A stretch of DNA of 64,000 nt from Maea johnstoni. Lineage: Eukaryota > Annelida > Polychaeta > Spionida > Magelonidae. The number at the start of each line of letters is the position of its first letter. Within the stretch, counting starts at the first letter, position 1. Shown in pieces: positions 11,831 through 23,361 of the stretch. A program made the translations under genes and the position numbers. The stretch lies in assembly GCA_963942565.1 (NCBI GenBank), contig OZ012696.1, positions 27,406,264 through 27,470,263 on the forward strand, read 5' to 3'. Below the pieces are notes generated by a model. It saw nothing but the letters and a program-made list of their open reading frames with translations, searched no databases and was not told the origin of the DNA.

Positions 11831-12000
11831 TTAACCCTTCAAATGCTGAGGCTACTTTCGTCCAAAGCACAAAGATGCTTTGAAATCCATCTAAACCTTG
11901 TCATGTTGGTATTCGGTGAAAAGCTCTCGCTGAGCACCTATGTGCCAGGGTTTCAGTCATTTTTCAGGTTTTTTGCATCATTTTGTAGGTTTTTGTTGGA
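11831..12000 (+). mobile_element. TTAA-A MITE copy, internally deleted
   Basis: Begins TTAACCCTTCAAATGCTGAG. Part of the CTCTCAGATGAGTACCC segment and the right terminus are lost. Confidence 0.7.
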
Positions 12001-12276
12001 ACAATATCTTCTAAGTAAATAGCCAACCAGGAATCAACAATAATTATACTAACTCTTTGGCATGATAGGGCAAGTAGCAGCTGAAATATACTAGCCCTAC
12101 TCAAACTACTTGTAACCCAGGCTGACAAAACAAAGTAAATTTTATTGTTTTAACCATTGGCCAAATATGTATTACAATTATTATAATATTTATTAAACAT
12201 TTCCTGAGAATATGTGATCCTTTCTGTGGACAGCCTCTGCTAGAGGATAGGATAATTCAAAGAAGGGAGGCAGGGG

Positions 12277-12488
12277 TGGAATTTGGAATTGTGATTATTG
12301 TTACTTTGCCATGACTGGCCAGGTGTAACTGGTCAGGAAAACTGTCCAGAGTGCTCAGCAAAAACCACCACTTAACTCTGAGTCACTGGCAACATCCTCA
12401 CATATCCCAGCTGGAATTCGAACCCAGACTGTTGTGAGAGACAGTGAGTAGTCAGTGGCAGCGCAGTAGATCGCTCGGCCATCGGGGC
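12277..12488 (-). mobile_element. SINE-L copy, nearly full length
   Basis: On the minus strand it begins with a tRNA-like head, GATGGCCGAGCGATCTACTG (A-box region), followed by the B-box GGTTCGAATTCCAG, then the body CCAGTGACTCAGAGTTAAG and a tail. A long variable arm points to a tRNA-Leu-like origin. This is the best-preserved promoter region of the family here. Confidence 0.85.
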
Positions 12489-12540
12489 ATTTGTTCTGAA
12501 CCCCCAAACCCCACAGTATCCCCAACTGGGAAAGGGGAGG

Positions 12541-12750
12541 GATTCCAATGCTGAGGTTACTTTCATCCAAAGCAAAAAGACGCAAAGACTTTTGAAAACC
12601 ATCTAAACCCTGTCATGTTGGTATTGATTGGATAGCTCTCACTGAGCACTCTCAGATGAGTACCAATGTGCCAGTGTTTCAGTCATTCATTTAGGGTTTT
12701 TGCAATCATTTTGTTTAGGCCAAATTAGCCACCAGCAGCATAAGGGTTAA
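12541..12750 (+). mobile_element. TTAA-A MITE copy lacking its first bases
   Basis: Enters at ATTCCAATGCTGAGG and ends ATAAGGGTTAA. The first few terminal bases are missing where it adjoins the SINE at 12277-12488. Confidence 0.8.
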
Positions 12751-12789
12751 ATCCTACATTCACTCCATTGTTGTACACATATTAGGAAG

Positions 12790-13075
12790 GGGGCGGGGGG
12801 TGTTAGTCTCTGTGATTCTTTCCCTAATCCTCTCCAGTGGTAGTCCTCTTGTAATCCATCAGCTCTTAACAAGCTTGTCCCTCTCCTGTGGTGAGCACGG
12901 CCGTGTGGCAGACCTCCCATCGATCCCGAGATCGCATCGCTGGCGATACCGACTCCTCCGTTCCACGCACACAGATGCACAGACAGACGCGGGTAATGGA
13001 CTGTGGCAGATGAGCCGGATAAAGATATCAACTCTACACGGAGAGCTTCTGATGGGAGATCTCTAGGCGTGACCA
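12790..13075 (+). other. G+C-rich pocket with overlapping open frames, unidentified
   Basis: This stretch is much richer in G+C and CpG than its surroundings. It is open for 88 codons on the plus strand (12800-13066) and 109 on the minus strand (12747-13076). Neither translation resembles a family I know, and I could not align either to the missing ACLY exons. It may be a CpG-rich regulatory island or a non-coding first exon. Confidence 0.3.
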
Positions 13076-13821
13076 AAATCTCAAATACACCGCTGGAACT
13101 AAGTATTTCCTAATAGATGCGAGGCCAAATCTCCTTACAAGTTTGTCAGTTTAGAGAGATTTCAAAAATCCTTCATAAACCACAAGCCTTTTCTTGCTAT
13201 GTACTTCCTACTGTGCTGTACAGAAAAACTGCCTGTCTTTATAGTTCAATCAATTTTTTAAATATTTTAAGCCCAAGGATACCTCCATAGTCAGACAGTG
13301 CACTCCCAGGGTATCCTATATCCTCTCTCCTAAAGAGAGTATCAGATGTAACTAATGCTGACTACTGACTCCACACTGCCATCAGTAGACTTTCCTGTTC
13401 AAACAATCTCTATTTGACGATCAGTGCTGATGGCATTCAATTACTTTAGAACAATAGCTCCATCAATTACAGGCCTGAATCTTTTACCCACAGGAACAAA
13501 GGCACGTTTAGTTCAATCAAATCCCATGTCCATGCCAATATTAGTACGTACAATTAGATAGTTCCAGTTCGTAGCCCAAAATATATTGTTGCCTAAATAT
13601 TCTCAGTTCCTGTTAAATAGAAGTATTCAAACAATTTGTACCATTCTCTGACACTAACTGTCATCTAGGATTTAGCATACCAATAAATTAATGAATACAT
13701 AATTCAGGACAATTGAAATATGACTTGTTTGAGAAGTTGGAAAATCTGTTGAGCAAAAGCAAACATGGTATACTCTACTTAAATCCAAGCCCCATGCAAC
13801 TACTGCCCACCTATATATTAA

Positions 13822-14433
13822 CTCTTTAATACAAATAGACGCCATATGGCGTCGCCGTACTTACCCCCTTAATCCCGCGGAGCGTCTTTTGGCGTCGCTG
13901 CCATTACCCCCGTTCAGGCCGAGGAGCGCCTTTTGACGTCCTGAATAACGGCGTGCTCTATTCGCCAGCATGCGCTCGTTCGCATGCTTGAATGCGAGAA
14001 TGCATTTGGCAACATCCAATCACAATTTAGCTACATCGATAGCCATCGATGTAAGCTATCTTGTGATTGGTTTTCGTCTGGGAATTCCCTTTCCTTATAT
14101 GGAAAGTCCAGGGAATTCCCGATGACGAGTACGAGTCCTTAGCGATATGTACACAACACAGCGAATCCCGTGAATTCGCCGTGTTGTATACATACTACAT
14201 CGTAAAATATGTCGGATATGGAGGTGTCAGAATGGTGAGTAATCTTTATTTTCTATATGTTTTTATACATGTATTTTAACATTTCAGGGGTATATCAATC
14301 ATACTATTATGTACATGTACACCACTTTCCTGCTCTGCGCCACCACTACTGCAGCGCGCAACAATGTTGCGGGGAGGAACCCCCTATACAGTGCTGGGGA
14401 GTATGCCCCAACACAGCGCTGGGGGTTAAAGAG
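13822..14433. mobile_element. TTAA-flanked 612-bp element with hairpins
   Basis: TTAA is at 13818-13821 and 14434-14437. The ends CTCTTTAA and TTAAAGAG are perfect inverted repeats. The interior has the repeated word GGCGTC near the left end, a 55-bp palindrome at 14014-14069 (CCAATCACAA and its complement) and a separate 64-codon frame. No transposase recognised. Confidence 0.6.
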
Positions 14434-14437
14434 TTAA

Positions 14438-15170
14438 TGATATTCAAATAAGTAGGTAAAAATTGATAGCTAAGAAGGGCAGCACAATTTCCATGACACC
14501 AAAGTAGTGAGGAAGGGCAAGTTGAACCTTAAACATGGTTTCCCTACCAGCAATTGACTTTGTCCATTCTATCAGAAAACAATTTTTTGGCATTTTCTTT
14601 TTTTTGTGGGGGGGGGGGGGATTTGAAACAGCCCTTTCTTAAAAGTAAGTAATCAGTAATAGCAGTAGTGGTTTCTCTACCAATTCTAACATTCCCATGC
14701 CACTTGTCCACCAACCTTATGGCCTTTAGACTTTTGAACCAGTATAAAATATATGTGTCATCTAGGGGATCGTACCACCAGTATTGTGGTATGATACCAA
14801 ATACTGATAACCAATGGGGCAAAGTACTGTATCATTTTAAGATCTATTATACCTGAACTGCCTAAAAGTGTGAAATTTACTTTCTTACTACCTGGACATA
14901 TCCCCACAAAGACATTTCGAAGTTGACATTGCAAAATTCAACAAATTAAGGCACATAAGAAGCAGGCAGTATCACAATTTCTTTTGGTTAAAATATCACA
15001 TTGTTAAGGAAATACAGATATTAGATCTTTTAACAAAAATGTCAACTATCCTAGTTTCATCTTATAATGATTATGAAACTGTACTTATACCCATTTGGTA
15101 TCTGGAATCATGTGGATTAGCCCTACTATTAACAGAAATACTTCTAGACTGTGTCCTCGAACTTTTGACG
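14438..15170. other. intergenic or ACLY intron DNA, nothing recognised
   Basis: Contains a G12 run near 14608 and no recognisable coding sequence. If ACLY continues leftward this is intronic. Confidence 0.5.
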
Positions 15171-15398
15171 GGCCTACCCTGATAGCAGTGTGGTCTAAGG
15201 CGTTGCCAATGATTGCAACTGTCTCTCACCACTGTCCGGGTTCAAATTTGGGGCATGTGAGAAAGTTACCAGTGACTTGGGGTTAGGCGGTGGTTTTTGC
15301 AGGGTACTCAGGTTTCCTCCATTAGTTACAACTGGCTAGTCGTGACTTAGCCGCAATATGGCAGAAAAAGTGACAAAAAAACGAAAGTCCAAATTCCT
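15171..15398 (+). mobile_element. SINE-L copy, full length
   Basis: The plus-strand head GTGTGGTCTAAGGCG, the B-box-like GGGTTCAAATTTGG, GTGAGAAAGTTACCAGTGAC, GGTTTCCTCC and the tail GCAGAAAAAGTGAC are in order. It lies in the ACLY intron downstream of coding exon 2. Confidence 0.85.
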
Positions 15399-15454
15399 GT
15401 GGTGAGCTGGTGTAAAAGTTGGCCTTAGGCATGCCACAGGTATACCACAGACTA

Positions 15455-15511
15455 ATAGTTACGACTTAGCAGCCATATGGCTGAAAAAGTGACGAAAAAC
15501 GAAATTCCAAA
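15455..15511 (+). mobile_element. SINE-L 3' tail fragment beside an ACLY splice donor
   Basis: TACGACTTAGCAGCCATATG and AAAAAGTGACGAAAAACGAA are the SINE tail. The fragment ends about 10 bp from the GT of the ACLY exon at 15523. Confidence 0.75.
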
Positions 15512-15522
15512 TGTCCTCCTAC

Positions 15523-15645
15523 CTTGATCTCCTTGGCCAGTCTTGAAGAGAGCCATTCCTTGACCTCTGCCAAGGTCGCGTTGACCTTGATCAGACCCAG
15601 CTTCCCACGGCGCTTGATCAGCTGATCGGGCTTGACCACCAGTTT
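15523..15645 (-). CDS. ACLY: ACLY second coding exon
   Basis: 41 codons from KLVVKPDQLIKRRGK to RLAKEIK, acceptor TCGTTTCAG, donor GTAGGA. KPDQLIKRRGKLGL is nearly invariant in animal ACLY. A SINE-L tail fragment begins about 10 bp beyond the donor site. Confidence 0.94.
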
Positions 15646-15914
15646 CTGAAACGAACATGTAAACATGTAAGAAACATGTAAGAAGTTAAATATGAAAATG
15701 GCACCATCTCTCTCATTATTCAAGAAACTATACCTTGAAGAACAATTTTCAACTCTGTGGCCTGAAGCATGAAAGGTGTAATCCTCAAATCTGAGGGCCA
15801 CAACAAAAATCAAATCCTGTATCTGACTGTGTTACCCTAGTGAAATAAAGATCATTATTATTATTATTATTATTATTTTATTTTTTATTTTTATTATTAT
15901 TATTATCATTATTA

Positions 15915-15948
<34 letters not shown>

Positions 15949-16697
15949 CATTATTATTATTATTATTATTATTATCATTATTATCATATTGAACAGTCCC
16001 AGATCAGTGAAAAAAAATGTAAATATAAATCAATCATATTGGAGCATTCCATAGACGTGTATGTTTTCGTTTTCATTCAATCTTAGAGAAGTTTTAAAAT
16101 TTCCGCTTGCTCTGCAAGACAATTAGGGTCTGACTATATACTTGCCATGAGCATCTTCATTTGCCATGGCAAGCAGGCAAGCACTTATATCATATTATAT
16201 CATCAAGTCACTGCCTAAATTGCTCATCAAAACATATTCATCAACTTCCCTTCAAATATTATATGACTATTTGCTTTATTCTTAAGCTGTCTCTCACCAA
16301 TGCCCAGGTTCAAATCCCTGCCAGGGACTTGAGGTTAGGCGGTGGTTTTTGTTTGGTACTCCAGTTTCATCCAACACTTACAACTTGCTGTTCACAACTT
16401 ATCACAATATATGGCAGAAAAGTGATGAAAAATCTAAAATCTAAATTCAAATTCCTCAAGTTATTTCTGAAACTAGGTTGAATCTTGACAAAAACTTGCA
16501 CGGCGAACTCTGAGCAAGATTATGAGGTTTACTCACCTCTGTAAGAAGCCATGGGTTCTGTGCAGTCAGGACGTCCCAGTCTGTGTCCTCAGTAACTTCG
16601 GCGAATTTATTAGCGACGGCACATCCGGTCATGCAATTGTTCAACAAGGCCTTGCCTGTCACCTCCCAGATAGCTTTGGCGGACATCTTGGCGTATT
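15523..16697 (-). CDS. ACLY: ATP-citrate lyase, N-terminal exons (partial gene)
   Basis: Exons 16697-16537 and 15645-15523 (minus strand) join in phase 0 and encode residues 1-91. ACLY is the cytosolic enzyme that uses ATP and CoA to cleave citrate into acetyl-CoA and oxaloacetate for lipid synthesis and histone acetylation. The start MSAKAI is that of animal ACLY, followed by DTDW, NPWLL and LVVKPDQLIKRRGKLGL, the start of the ATP-grasp citryl-CoA synthetase module. Human ACLY is about 1,100 residues, so less than a tenth is present. A longer upstream open frame (from 16785) exists but homology fixes the start at 16686. The next exon, expected to read something like FLIEPFVPH, was not found between 1 and 15500; it may lie beyond a very long intron, or I missed it. 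Both exons look intact. Confidence 0.93.
15856..15990. repeat. (TTA)n microsatellite
   Basis: Nearly uninterrupted TTA triplets with occasional TCA. Confidence 0.98.
16288..16452 (+). mobile_element. SINE-L copy, head truncated, in an ACLY intron
   Basis: Starts at CTGTCTCTCACCAATGCCC, keeps GGTTCAAATCCCTGCCAG and the body, with a tail at AAAAGTGATGAAAAATC. It sits between the two ACLY coding exons, on the strand opposite to ACLY. Confidence 0.8.
16537..16697 (-). CDS. ACLY: ACLY first coding exon
   Basis: Coding part 16686-16537 gives 50 codons from MSAKAIWEVTGK to NPWLLTE. Eleven untranslated bases precede the ATG, after a plausible acceptor (GATACTGCAG) that implies a separate non-coding first exon upstream. 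The donor is GTGAGT. Residues 15-27 (LLNNCMTGCAVAN) are less conserved with vertebrates than the flanks. Confidence 0.92.
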
Positions 16698-16973
16698 CTG
16701 CAGTATCAAAATCAAACAATGCATCATAGTTTTGGCTGAGTCGAAAGCGTCTGCGAAGAAATCTCTTTCGCATGATGCCGGTCAACTGCTAGTAGGTGAA
16801 ACCTCACTCCGACAGCCACACAATTTATACAGAATACAAGTGACAATAAATTCTTGTGAACTTGGTGACCTAAACAATAAAATGAATTTCTTATCTCTCA
16901 CATAAACTCATTTTGTGTTCAATTGATCCTAAAACTTATCTTCTAGTACCTATATATTCTAATTTCACCTTAA

Positions 16974-17388
16974 CCCTTTCCTGGTCAGAACATTTGGGTG
17001 GTCTGATCATTTCAATACAACTTTCAATATTGGACAAGATTTCAAAATTTCAAACAATATTAGCAGGGCAAGTGTTTCTTGAAGAGGTGGAATGATAATA
17101 ATAAGTAATTCTTCTAGTTATAATTTTTAAGAGCTCAATTTTTTTTCTAAAATTATGGTCACTCTGGGAATGAAATTCCTGCTAACAGTAATGTCTTAAT
17201 TTATGATACCATGGAATTTATTTGGAAATTACTATGGAATAAAACATAGTTTGAAAATACTGAAACAGTTCAGTGTTCTTTGGATTTTTGATCAACATCA
17301 TCTCCTTTAAAACTTCATGAAAAAGCTTTATAGAAAGATATCACCACAATATATTCGAACCTTTTGGGGTTCTACAGGCATGAAAGGG
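16974..17388. mobile_element. TTAA-flanked 415-bp element
   Basis: TTAA at 16970-16973 and 17389-17392, ends CCCTTTC and GAAAGGG. A related left end (TTAACCCTTTATCCCATTCA) appears alone at 17494. The interior is AT-rich and non-coding. Confidence 0.55.
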
Positions 17389-17863
17389 TTAATTCAAATG
17401 TCTGGTCCTCATGACCTTTTAAAATTCTTTGCTAAAGTCATTCTTCATAAAAAACAGTACATCATATATCCCAGTTTTTTATATATGTCGCTTTAACCCT
17501 TTATCCCATTCATGCCTGTAATCTCCTTGATCAATGCCATCTAGACTTAAGATGCTAGTGAAAATGAATTTAAAAAAATTATGAATTGATTCACAAAATA
17601 TAAGAGGTAGAGTGTTGGGCAAGTTCTGAACTACATACCTCTTATGAATATTTTCCAACAAAACACACTCATTGTATATAATCCGGATGTATTGTGAACC
17701 ACATGCATGAATGTATCGTAACTATATAGATGTGTATGTGACACATGGTTATCTATAGAGGCCTAAACAGGTCCTAGTTGACGACATCCTAGCCGGAGAC
17801 ACATCCTCATTTACTGTGATGTTCAACAAGGCATAAAAGTGTGTGTAGTTAAAATAACATGCT

Positions 17864-18057
17864 TTAATCCTTTGGCTGTTGTTGGCTAATTTGGCCAATA
17901 CAAAATGATGCAAAAAAGCAGAAGAATGACTGCAACCCTTGCACACGAGTACTCAATCTGAGAGAACTCAGTAAGTGCTTTCTAATGAAAACCAACATGA
18001 GAGGTGTCGGATGGTAAACAAAAATGTTAAAAGTAGTCTCAGCTTTGGAAGGGTTAA
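17864..18057 (-). mobile_element. TTAA-A MITE copy
   Basis: Minus orientation; TTAA present at both outer ends and the CCAATGAATACC-type core changed to CTAATGAAAACC. Confidence 0.82.
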
Positions 18058-18086
18058 AAGCAGCATATATCTAATATATCATTTGA

Positions 18087-18270
18087 CAGGGTCTGACACT
18101 TTGATTTTAGGCCAGGGGCCCAAATAGGTCTTTTGATAAAAATTAGTGGTCAAAAACAGGATTTCTGGTTATTTTTCATACTATTTTGGGCCCCTAGACT
18201 GAAAAATCTAGGGGCCCACAGCAAAATCTAGGGGCATATGCCCCCGGGCCCCTGGGAAAGTCGAACCCTG
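18087..18270. mobile_element. hAT-5 element, GGGGCCC subfamily
   Basis: The ends CAGGGTCTGAC and GTCGAACCCTG are inverted. Subterminal GGGGCCC words repeat on both sides. No clear 5-bp duplication remains (TTTGA versus AATTT). A second copy is at 33125-33309. Confidence 0.65.
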
Positions 18271-18799
18271 AATTTCAACACTGATCATGGGACAATCTGA
18301 CCAAAAAACCATGATTGCCCCATGAAATTTCTGATAGCCCCCAGATGCATCACCAGTGTTGTGAGTTCATTAGACATGATGATAAAAAAAATATGAAAAC
18401 TATTTTTTTCGATGTTCTAAATAATTTTTTAAAGTTAATTTCGCTGGGTAAAACAAATATATTCTCTGAACAACAACAAAAAAAGAACAAATTAAATGAA
18501 TTTGTTCTTTAATTGTGTAGTCTAAAAAATAGGTTGCCCATAGGGTTATTCCAGATTTTATCTCAATCGCCCAACTTAAAAGCAATAGGGAATTACTATC
18601 AATCCACACCAGAAGTCTAACCCTGCTGAGGTTTGCAGGATGATTGAGTATCACGCCTGCCACCTTGAAGGCAGAGAATTGTGAGCGCCAGTAGCCATGG
18701 ATTCATATGACCTGATAAGAACCATTAGAAATTTAGAAAAGCAGATTCTTCAGCTAGAAAATCTACCTGGATCATTTGGTTTCAGATAATCCCTCAAGC
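18271..18799. other. nothing recognised except a small hairpin
   Basis: AAAGAACAAATT and AATTTGTTCTTT pair at 18482-18511. No gene seen. Confidence 0.5.
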
Positions 18800-19760
18800 T
18801 AAACCTATAGGAGTTTTGAATCTCAAACAAAGCCACATGATAGCTCTCAAACACCAGAGTAGTGAAGCATATAGTAATAAGAACCATAAGACATTCAGAA
18901 TAGCAGATCTTTCTGCTAGAAAGTCTACAAGGATAATTTGGTTTCAAATACTTCCCTTAACTAAGCTAAACCTGAAGGAGATTAGAATCCAAAACAATGC
19001 CCCATACTAGCTCCCAAACACCATAATACTATATAAACACATGTCATATATAGTAATGATACAAACATCCATGTATAGTATACAATACACCAAGTCACAA
19101 ACCTTAAATATTCCAATGTAAAATCCTTGTGATTATAATAGGAACGTTAAACCTATGGGAGTTTTGAATCCCAAATAAAGCCACATAATAGCTCTCAAAC
19201 ATAAGAGTAGTGGAGAATTTCATATATACTAATAGTAATGATACAAACATCCAAGTATAGTATACAATAAATCAAGTCACAAACCTTACACTTCCAATGT
19301 AAAATCCTCATGATTCATAAGAGAAAAGATATTCTCCTAGTGTTGGAAGAAAAATAATGTTAATGAAACCTTGATAAAGCCAATCTTCGTTAAATCCCAG
19401 CGAAACATCACTGAGTCGAACTACTTCTATACACCAACCAACGCACCTTAAGTATTACAATTCCAAATCTGTGTAAAGATTGCTATATGTAAGTTATCCT
19501 CCTGGAAGTAAGTTTCCTAGTGTTGGAAGAAAAAGAATGACTATGAAACCTTGATATAGACAACCTTTGCTAAATTCCAGCCAAACTTCACAGAGTCCAA
19601 GTATCCTATAAATATGTACTCACTCACCCACCTCAAATATTCCAATGCCAAATCCTTATATAGACAACAATAGGTAGTTTATCCTCCTTCTGCTGGATAG
19701 AAGTAAATGAAAGCTTATGAAGCCGTAATGTAGTCAACCTTCGTTAAATCCCGGCCAAAT
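18800..19760. repeat. old local segmental tandem duplications
   Basis: Two sets of diverged units. In one, GAGTTTTGAATCTCAAACAA and CTCTCAAACACCAGAGTAG recur about three times at 18800-19320. In the other, CTAGTGTTGGAAGAAAAA, ATGAAACCTTGATA and the TTCGTTAAATCCC words recur about three times at 19330-19760. No coding signal. Confidence 0.7.
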
Positions 19761-19990
19761 TCCTATTCGCGGTGCTTCCTATAACATTGAGTGGGCAGGG
19801 GCTGGTAGTCATCCGACTATTTGCCAGTTCGTTAATAGAACGGGGCTCTGGGAATACTCGCTGAAGACTTCGTTAGGAAAATCAATCGGTGTAGACCAAC
19901 CACAGCCCTCTACCAGCCCAGCAGCCTGGATATCAATACATGTTCCCGCTCCTCGGGCAATTTACACTCATTCATGGCTGAGGTTGATTG

Positions 19991-20435
19991 GACTTTGGAA
20001 ATTTGTGTATCTTCACTTTTTCTGACATATTAACCCTTCCAATGCTGAGGCTACTTTCGTCCAAAGGACAAGGACTCAAAGAAATTTGAAAATCATCTAA
20101 GCCCTGTCATGTTGGTATTCATTGGAAAGCTCTCACTGAGTACTCTCAGTTGAGTACCCATGTGCCAGTTTTTCAGTCATTTTTCAGTTTTTTTGCATCA
20201 TTTTGTAACGGCCAAATTAGCCAATAGCAGCATAAGGGTTGAGGTTAAATCGAGACAGTTTTTAACAATTGTGGAAACCTGAGTAGTGGGATTATAAACC
20301 ACCACCTTCCCCCAAGTCACTGGAAACAGTCTAACATGCCTCGGGATTCTTACCCTGGCAGTGATGAGAGACAGCAAGCAGGCAGTGGTGATACCTAAGA
20401 CCACTCAGCTTTAGAGGCAGGCCTCAGTGTAAGAC
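19991..20435 (-). mobile_element. SINE-L copy interrupted by a TTAA-A MITE
   Basis: The SINE tail (19991-20029, CTTCACTTTTTCTGACATA) resumes at 20243 after the MITE and continues through the body to the head (GGCAGTGGTGATACCTAAGA on the plus strand). The two parts fit the SINE consensus without gap. Confidence 0.8.
20030..20242 (+). mobile_element. TTAA-A MITE inserted in a SINE
   Basis: Complete copy: TTAACCCTTCCAATGCTGAG to AGCATAAGGGTTGA. The right target copy reads TTGA. The host SINE continues on both sides. Confidence 0.88.
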
Positions 20436-21124
20436 CAAATAGAGCATTCACTGGGCCATTGAAATGAACTGCTTTGTGAATGTAAGCCTTGGATTCATGG
20501 ATTACATGTGCAATGAAATTCTACACATATTTTTGCAAAATATGTTGAGCATTCTTTTATCTATTCATTTCTATTTTTTCTATTCATTTATTTATCTCTC
20601 ACATTTTTCTTCTTTTTTTCAGGTGGTGGGGGGGGGGGGGGGGAAGCTAGGTCACTTCAAGTTCATGCAATGTGTCACTAGGCACAAGTTTCATAGATCA
20701 ATATCTAACTTGAAGCGCCAATTGCTGAAAACCAAAAGTGAACAACTGAGATCTATGCAATGATTGAATATTGATTGCAGACCATGCCATTCAAGATGAT
20801 TACAAACGTATCACATTGCTTGATAGCAGGGACTATTTAGTAAGCTGGTAGACTTTCTCTTAAGAAAGGAAGTGAAAACTAGGAACCGTTGCATGCAAAA
20901 TACTATTGGTATTCTTTCTGTGCAGGGCTTTGGAAATTGATTGAATGTTATGCTGCACAGTCAATTCCTTGACTCGTTCAAGCAGAAAATTGCTTGGGGC
21001 AATAGAAAATTAACATGTTTAGCAACATCTTGTTCCAGACTAGATTTCTATCAGCAACCCAGACTTACAATTAAGTTACAATTGAACTCGACAAAAAGGA
21101 TTCAAGTACTCACAATGAATACTG

Positions 21125-21177
21125 ACTGGTACTGCTACTAATACTGCTGCTATTACAGCTGCTTCTACTGCTAACAG

Positions 21178-21250
<73 letters not shown>

Positions 21251-21269
21251 GCTTCTGCTGCTGTGACTG

Positions 21270-21326
<57 letters not shown>

Positions 21327-21399
21327 TTACTACTACTACTACTATTACTACTACTACTACTACTAAGACTACTACTACCACTACTACTACTACAACCAA

Positions 21400-21457
<58 letters not shown>

Positions 21458-21464
21458 GTGACTG

Positions 21465-21523
<59 letters not shown>

Positions 21524-21572
21524 TCCACTACTATTATTACTACTACTACTACTACCACTTCTACTAAAACTA
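21125..21572. repeat. (TAC)n microsatellite, ~450 bp
   Basis: Long TAC runs interrupted by short GCTTCTGCTGCTGTGACTGC-like blocks occurring more than once, implying internal duplication of a compound unit. Confidence 0.98.
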
Positions 21573-21766
21573 ACCTGAGTATACCAACCAGGCTAGGCTA
21601 CAGCAGCAGCAGGAGTACAGGGGAATATTACCTGCGTCCCACTCACGTCAGTATGTAATCACCTTACTGTCTCACCTGCTGTCAGTGCTGAGTAATTAAT
21701 TACATCACCTGGACAGTCCACACCATGCTACTTCCCCAAGATATGCTAATCTTATTAGCCTATGCC

Positions 21767-21884
21767 TTAACCCTTCCAATGCCGAGGCTACTTTTGTCCC
21801 ATGGTAAACTAGAAACTATTAAGGTTGCCTTGATCTACTGGTCAGCTTTCTCTTTTCAATACTAAGTTCATCATTTTGTAATAG
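21767..21884 (+). mobile_element. TTAA-A MITE copy, deleted
   Basis: Begins TTAACCCTTCCAATGCCGAG and shortens to the final CATCATTTTGTAATAG, after which another copy starts directly. Confidence 0.72.
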
Positions 21885-22090
21885 TCAACCCTTCCACTGC
21901 TGAGGCTACTTTCGTCCAAAGCACAAGAATGTTAAGATTTTTGAAAACCATCCAAACCCTGTGATGTTGGTACTCATTGGATAGCTCTTGCTGAGTACTC
22001 TCAGATGAGTACCCATGTGCCAGGGTTTCAGTCATTTTTCAGGGTTGTTTGTATCATTTTGTATTGGTCACATTAGGCACCAGCAACTAG
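21885..22090 (+). mobile_element. TTAA-A MITE copy in tandem with the previous one
   Basis: Left end CAACCCTTCCACTGCTGAGG; the core is intact; the right end is lost after GGCACCAGCAAC. Either a second insertion at the TTAA of the first or a tandem duplication. Confidence 0.78.
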
Positions 22091-22496
22091 ATCTTCTCAG
22101 GGGTGGAAAAATATGGTCATCCATAAATGTGAATAGAGATCGGGTTCAAGGAGTTTGGATGACCTCTTCATAGTTCAAAAATGTTTTTTTTTCCTTTTTT
22201 GGCTAAGAATTGTCACTTCTCTTTAGTTTTACTTGAAACCAATGATGTAGCCTACCTCTACTAAGAGGAACTACCCTCATATAGAACACACCCCATATAC
22301 AGAAAAATCCTGGACATTATCTAAAAATGCGAATTTTTCTTATAGCCAGCCAGACTACAGGGGCAAATATTATCATAGCCCGACAGAATTCTCTGTAGGC
22401 TTGGGCTATGGGGCTAGAGATTAGCTAGACCCCTACAATGTTGTGAAGAGGAATTTGTAGGCCCTGAACTGCCTGTTTAGATAAACAGCTGGCACT

Positions 22497-22507
22497 ATAA
22501 TAATAAC

Positions 22508-22563
<56 letters not shown>

Positions 22564-22615
22564 TATTAATGATAATACTGATGATAATAATGATGATAAT
22601 AATAGTAATAATAAC

Positions 22616-22688
<73 letters not shown>

Positions 22689-22697
22689 GTAATTGAT
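22497..22697. repeat. (TAA)n microsatellite
   Basis: TAA triplets with CAA, TGA and TAG interruptions over 200 bp. Confidence 0.98.
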
Positions 22698-23361
22698 ATT
22701 TGATATAGCGCCCTTTCCACCTATAATGTTCAAAACAGCTTTATAAAGAATAGTCAGTGGATAGATGTTTATGGTATATACAGTCAAATAAACTACTTTC
22801 AAAATATCAATGTTATTTAGCTGTGTCTTGAAGTTTTGTACACTATCAGCAGCCTTGATTTTATCGGTGAGCTCATTCCTATGTGTCACTTGGCATGTAC
22901 TTACAGTTGCCAATGTTCACTTCAACGTTGCCTCCACGTTCAATCCCATACCTGTTAAATCCATGCTGCAGACACACACACTTAAATGATTTTATGTGTA
23001 TAGGGATTATCCCAGTAACAATATGTCCTGCTCCTACTCAAGGAAAGCCCCTTTAGTTTTTCCTTTTTGCACCGATGATTTTGAATGTTGCAGATTTAAT
23101 CTGCGGATCAGTGAGCCCCAAGACTATAGTTTGACCAATATGAAAGTGGCTTGCAGGGTGCAAGATGAACTTTTGAGATTGAACTGCATTTTATTGTTTC
23201 CAGTGACCAAACCTTATATTGCCTCAATCATAAGTCAAAAAGATGTTATCCATAACACAATTTTTTGATAAGATCATGAAAACATTTGATTTATCAAACA
23301 AAAAAAAATAAAAAATTCTCTTATGACTGAGTAGAAATGATGTTGCTGCAGGACATCAGAC

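Noticed and set aside
12400-12490. A tRNA gene read on the minus strand
   Set aside because: A and B boxes are present, but the sequence is the head of a multicopy SINE and does not fold into a proper acceptor stem.
12747-13076. Missing ACLY exon in the G+C pocket
   Set aside because: Weak resemblance of GGVGIASDA to the ACLY GGVDVGDVDA segment does not extend to either side.
21076-21658. Long poly-Val and poly-Thr open frames
   Set aside because: They are translations of the (TAC)n microsatellite.
22433-22913. Poly-Ile and poly-Tyr frames; similar ones at 31075-31430
   Set aside because: They are translations of (TAA)n tracts.
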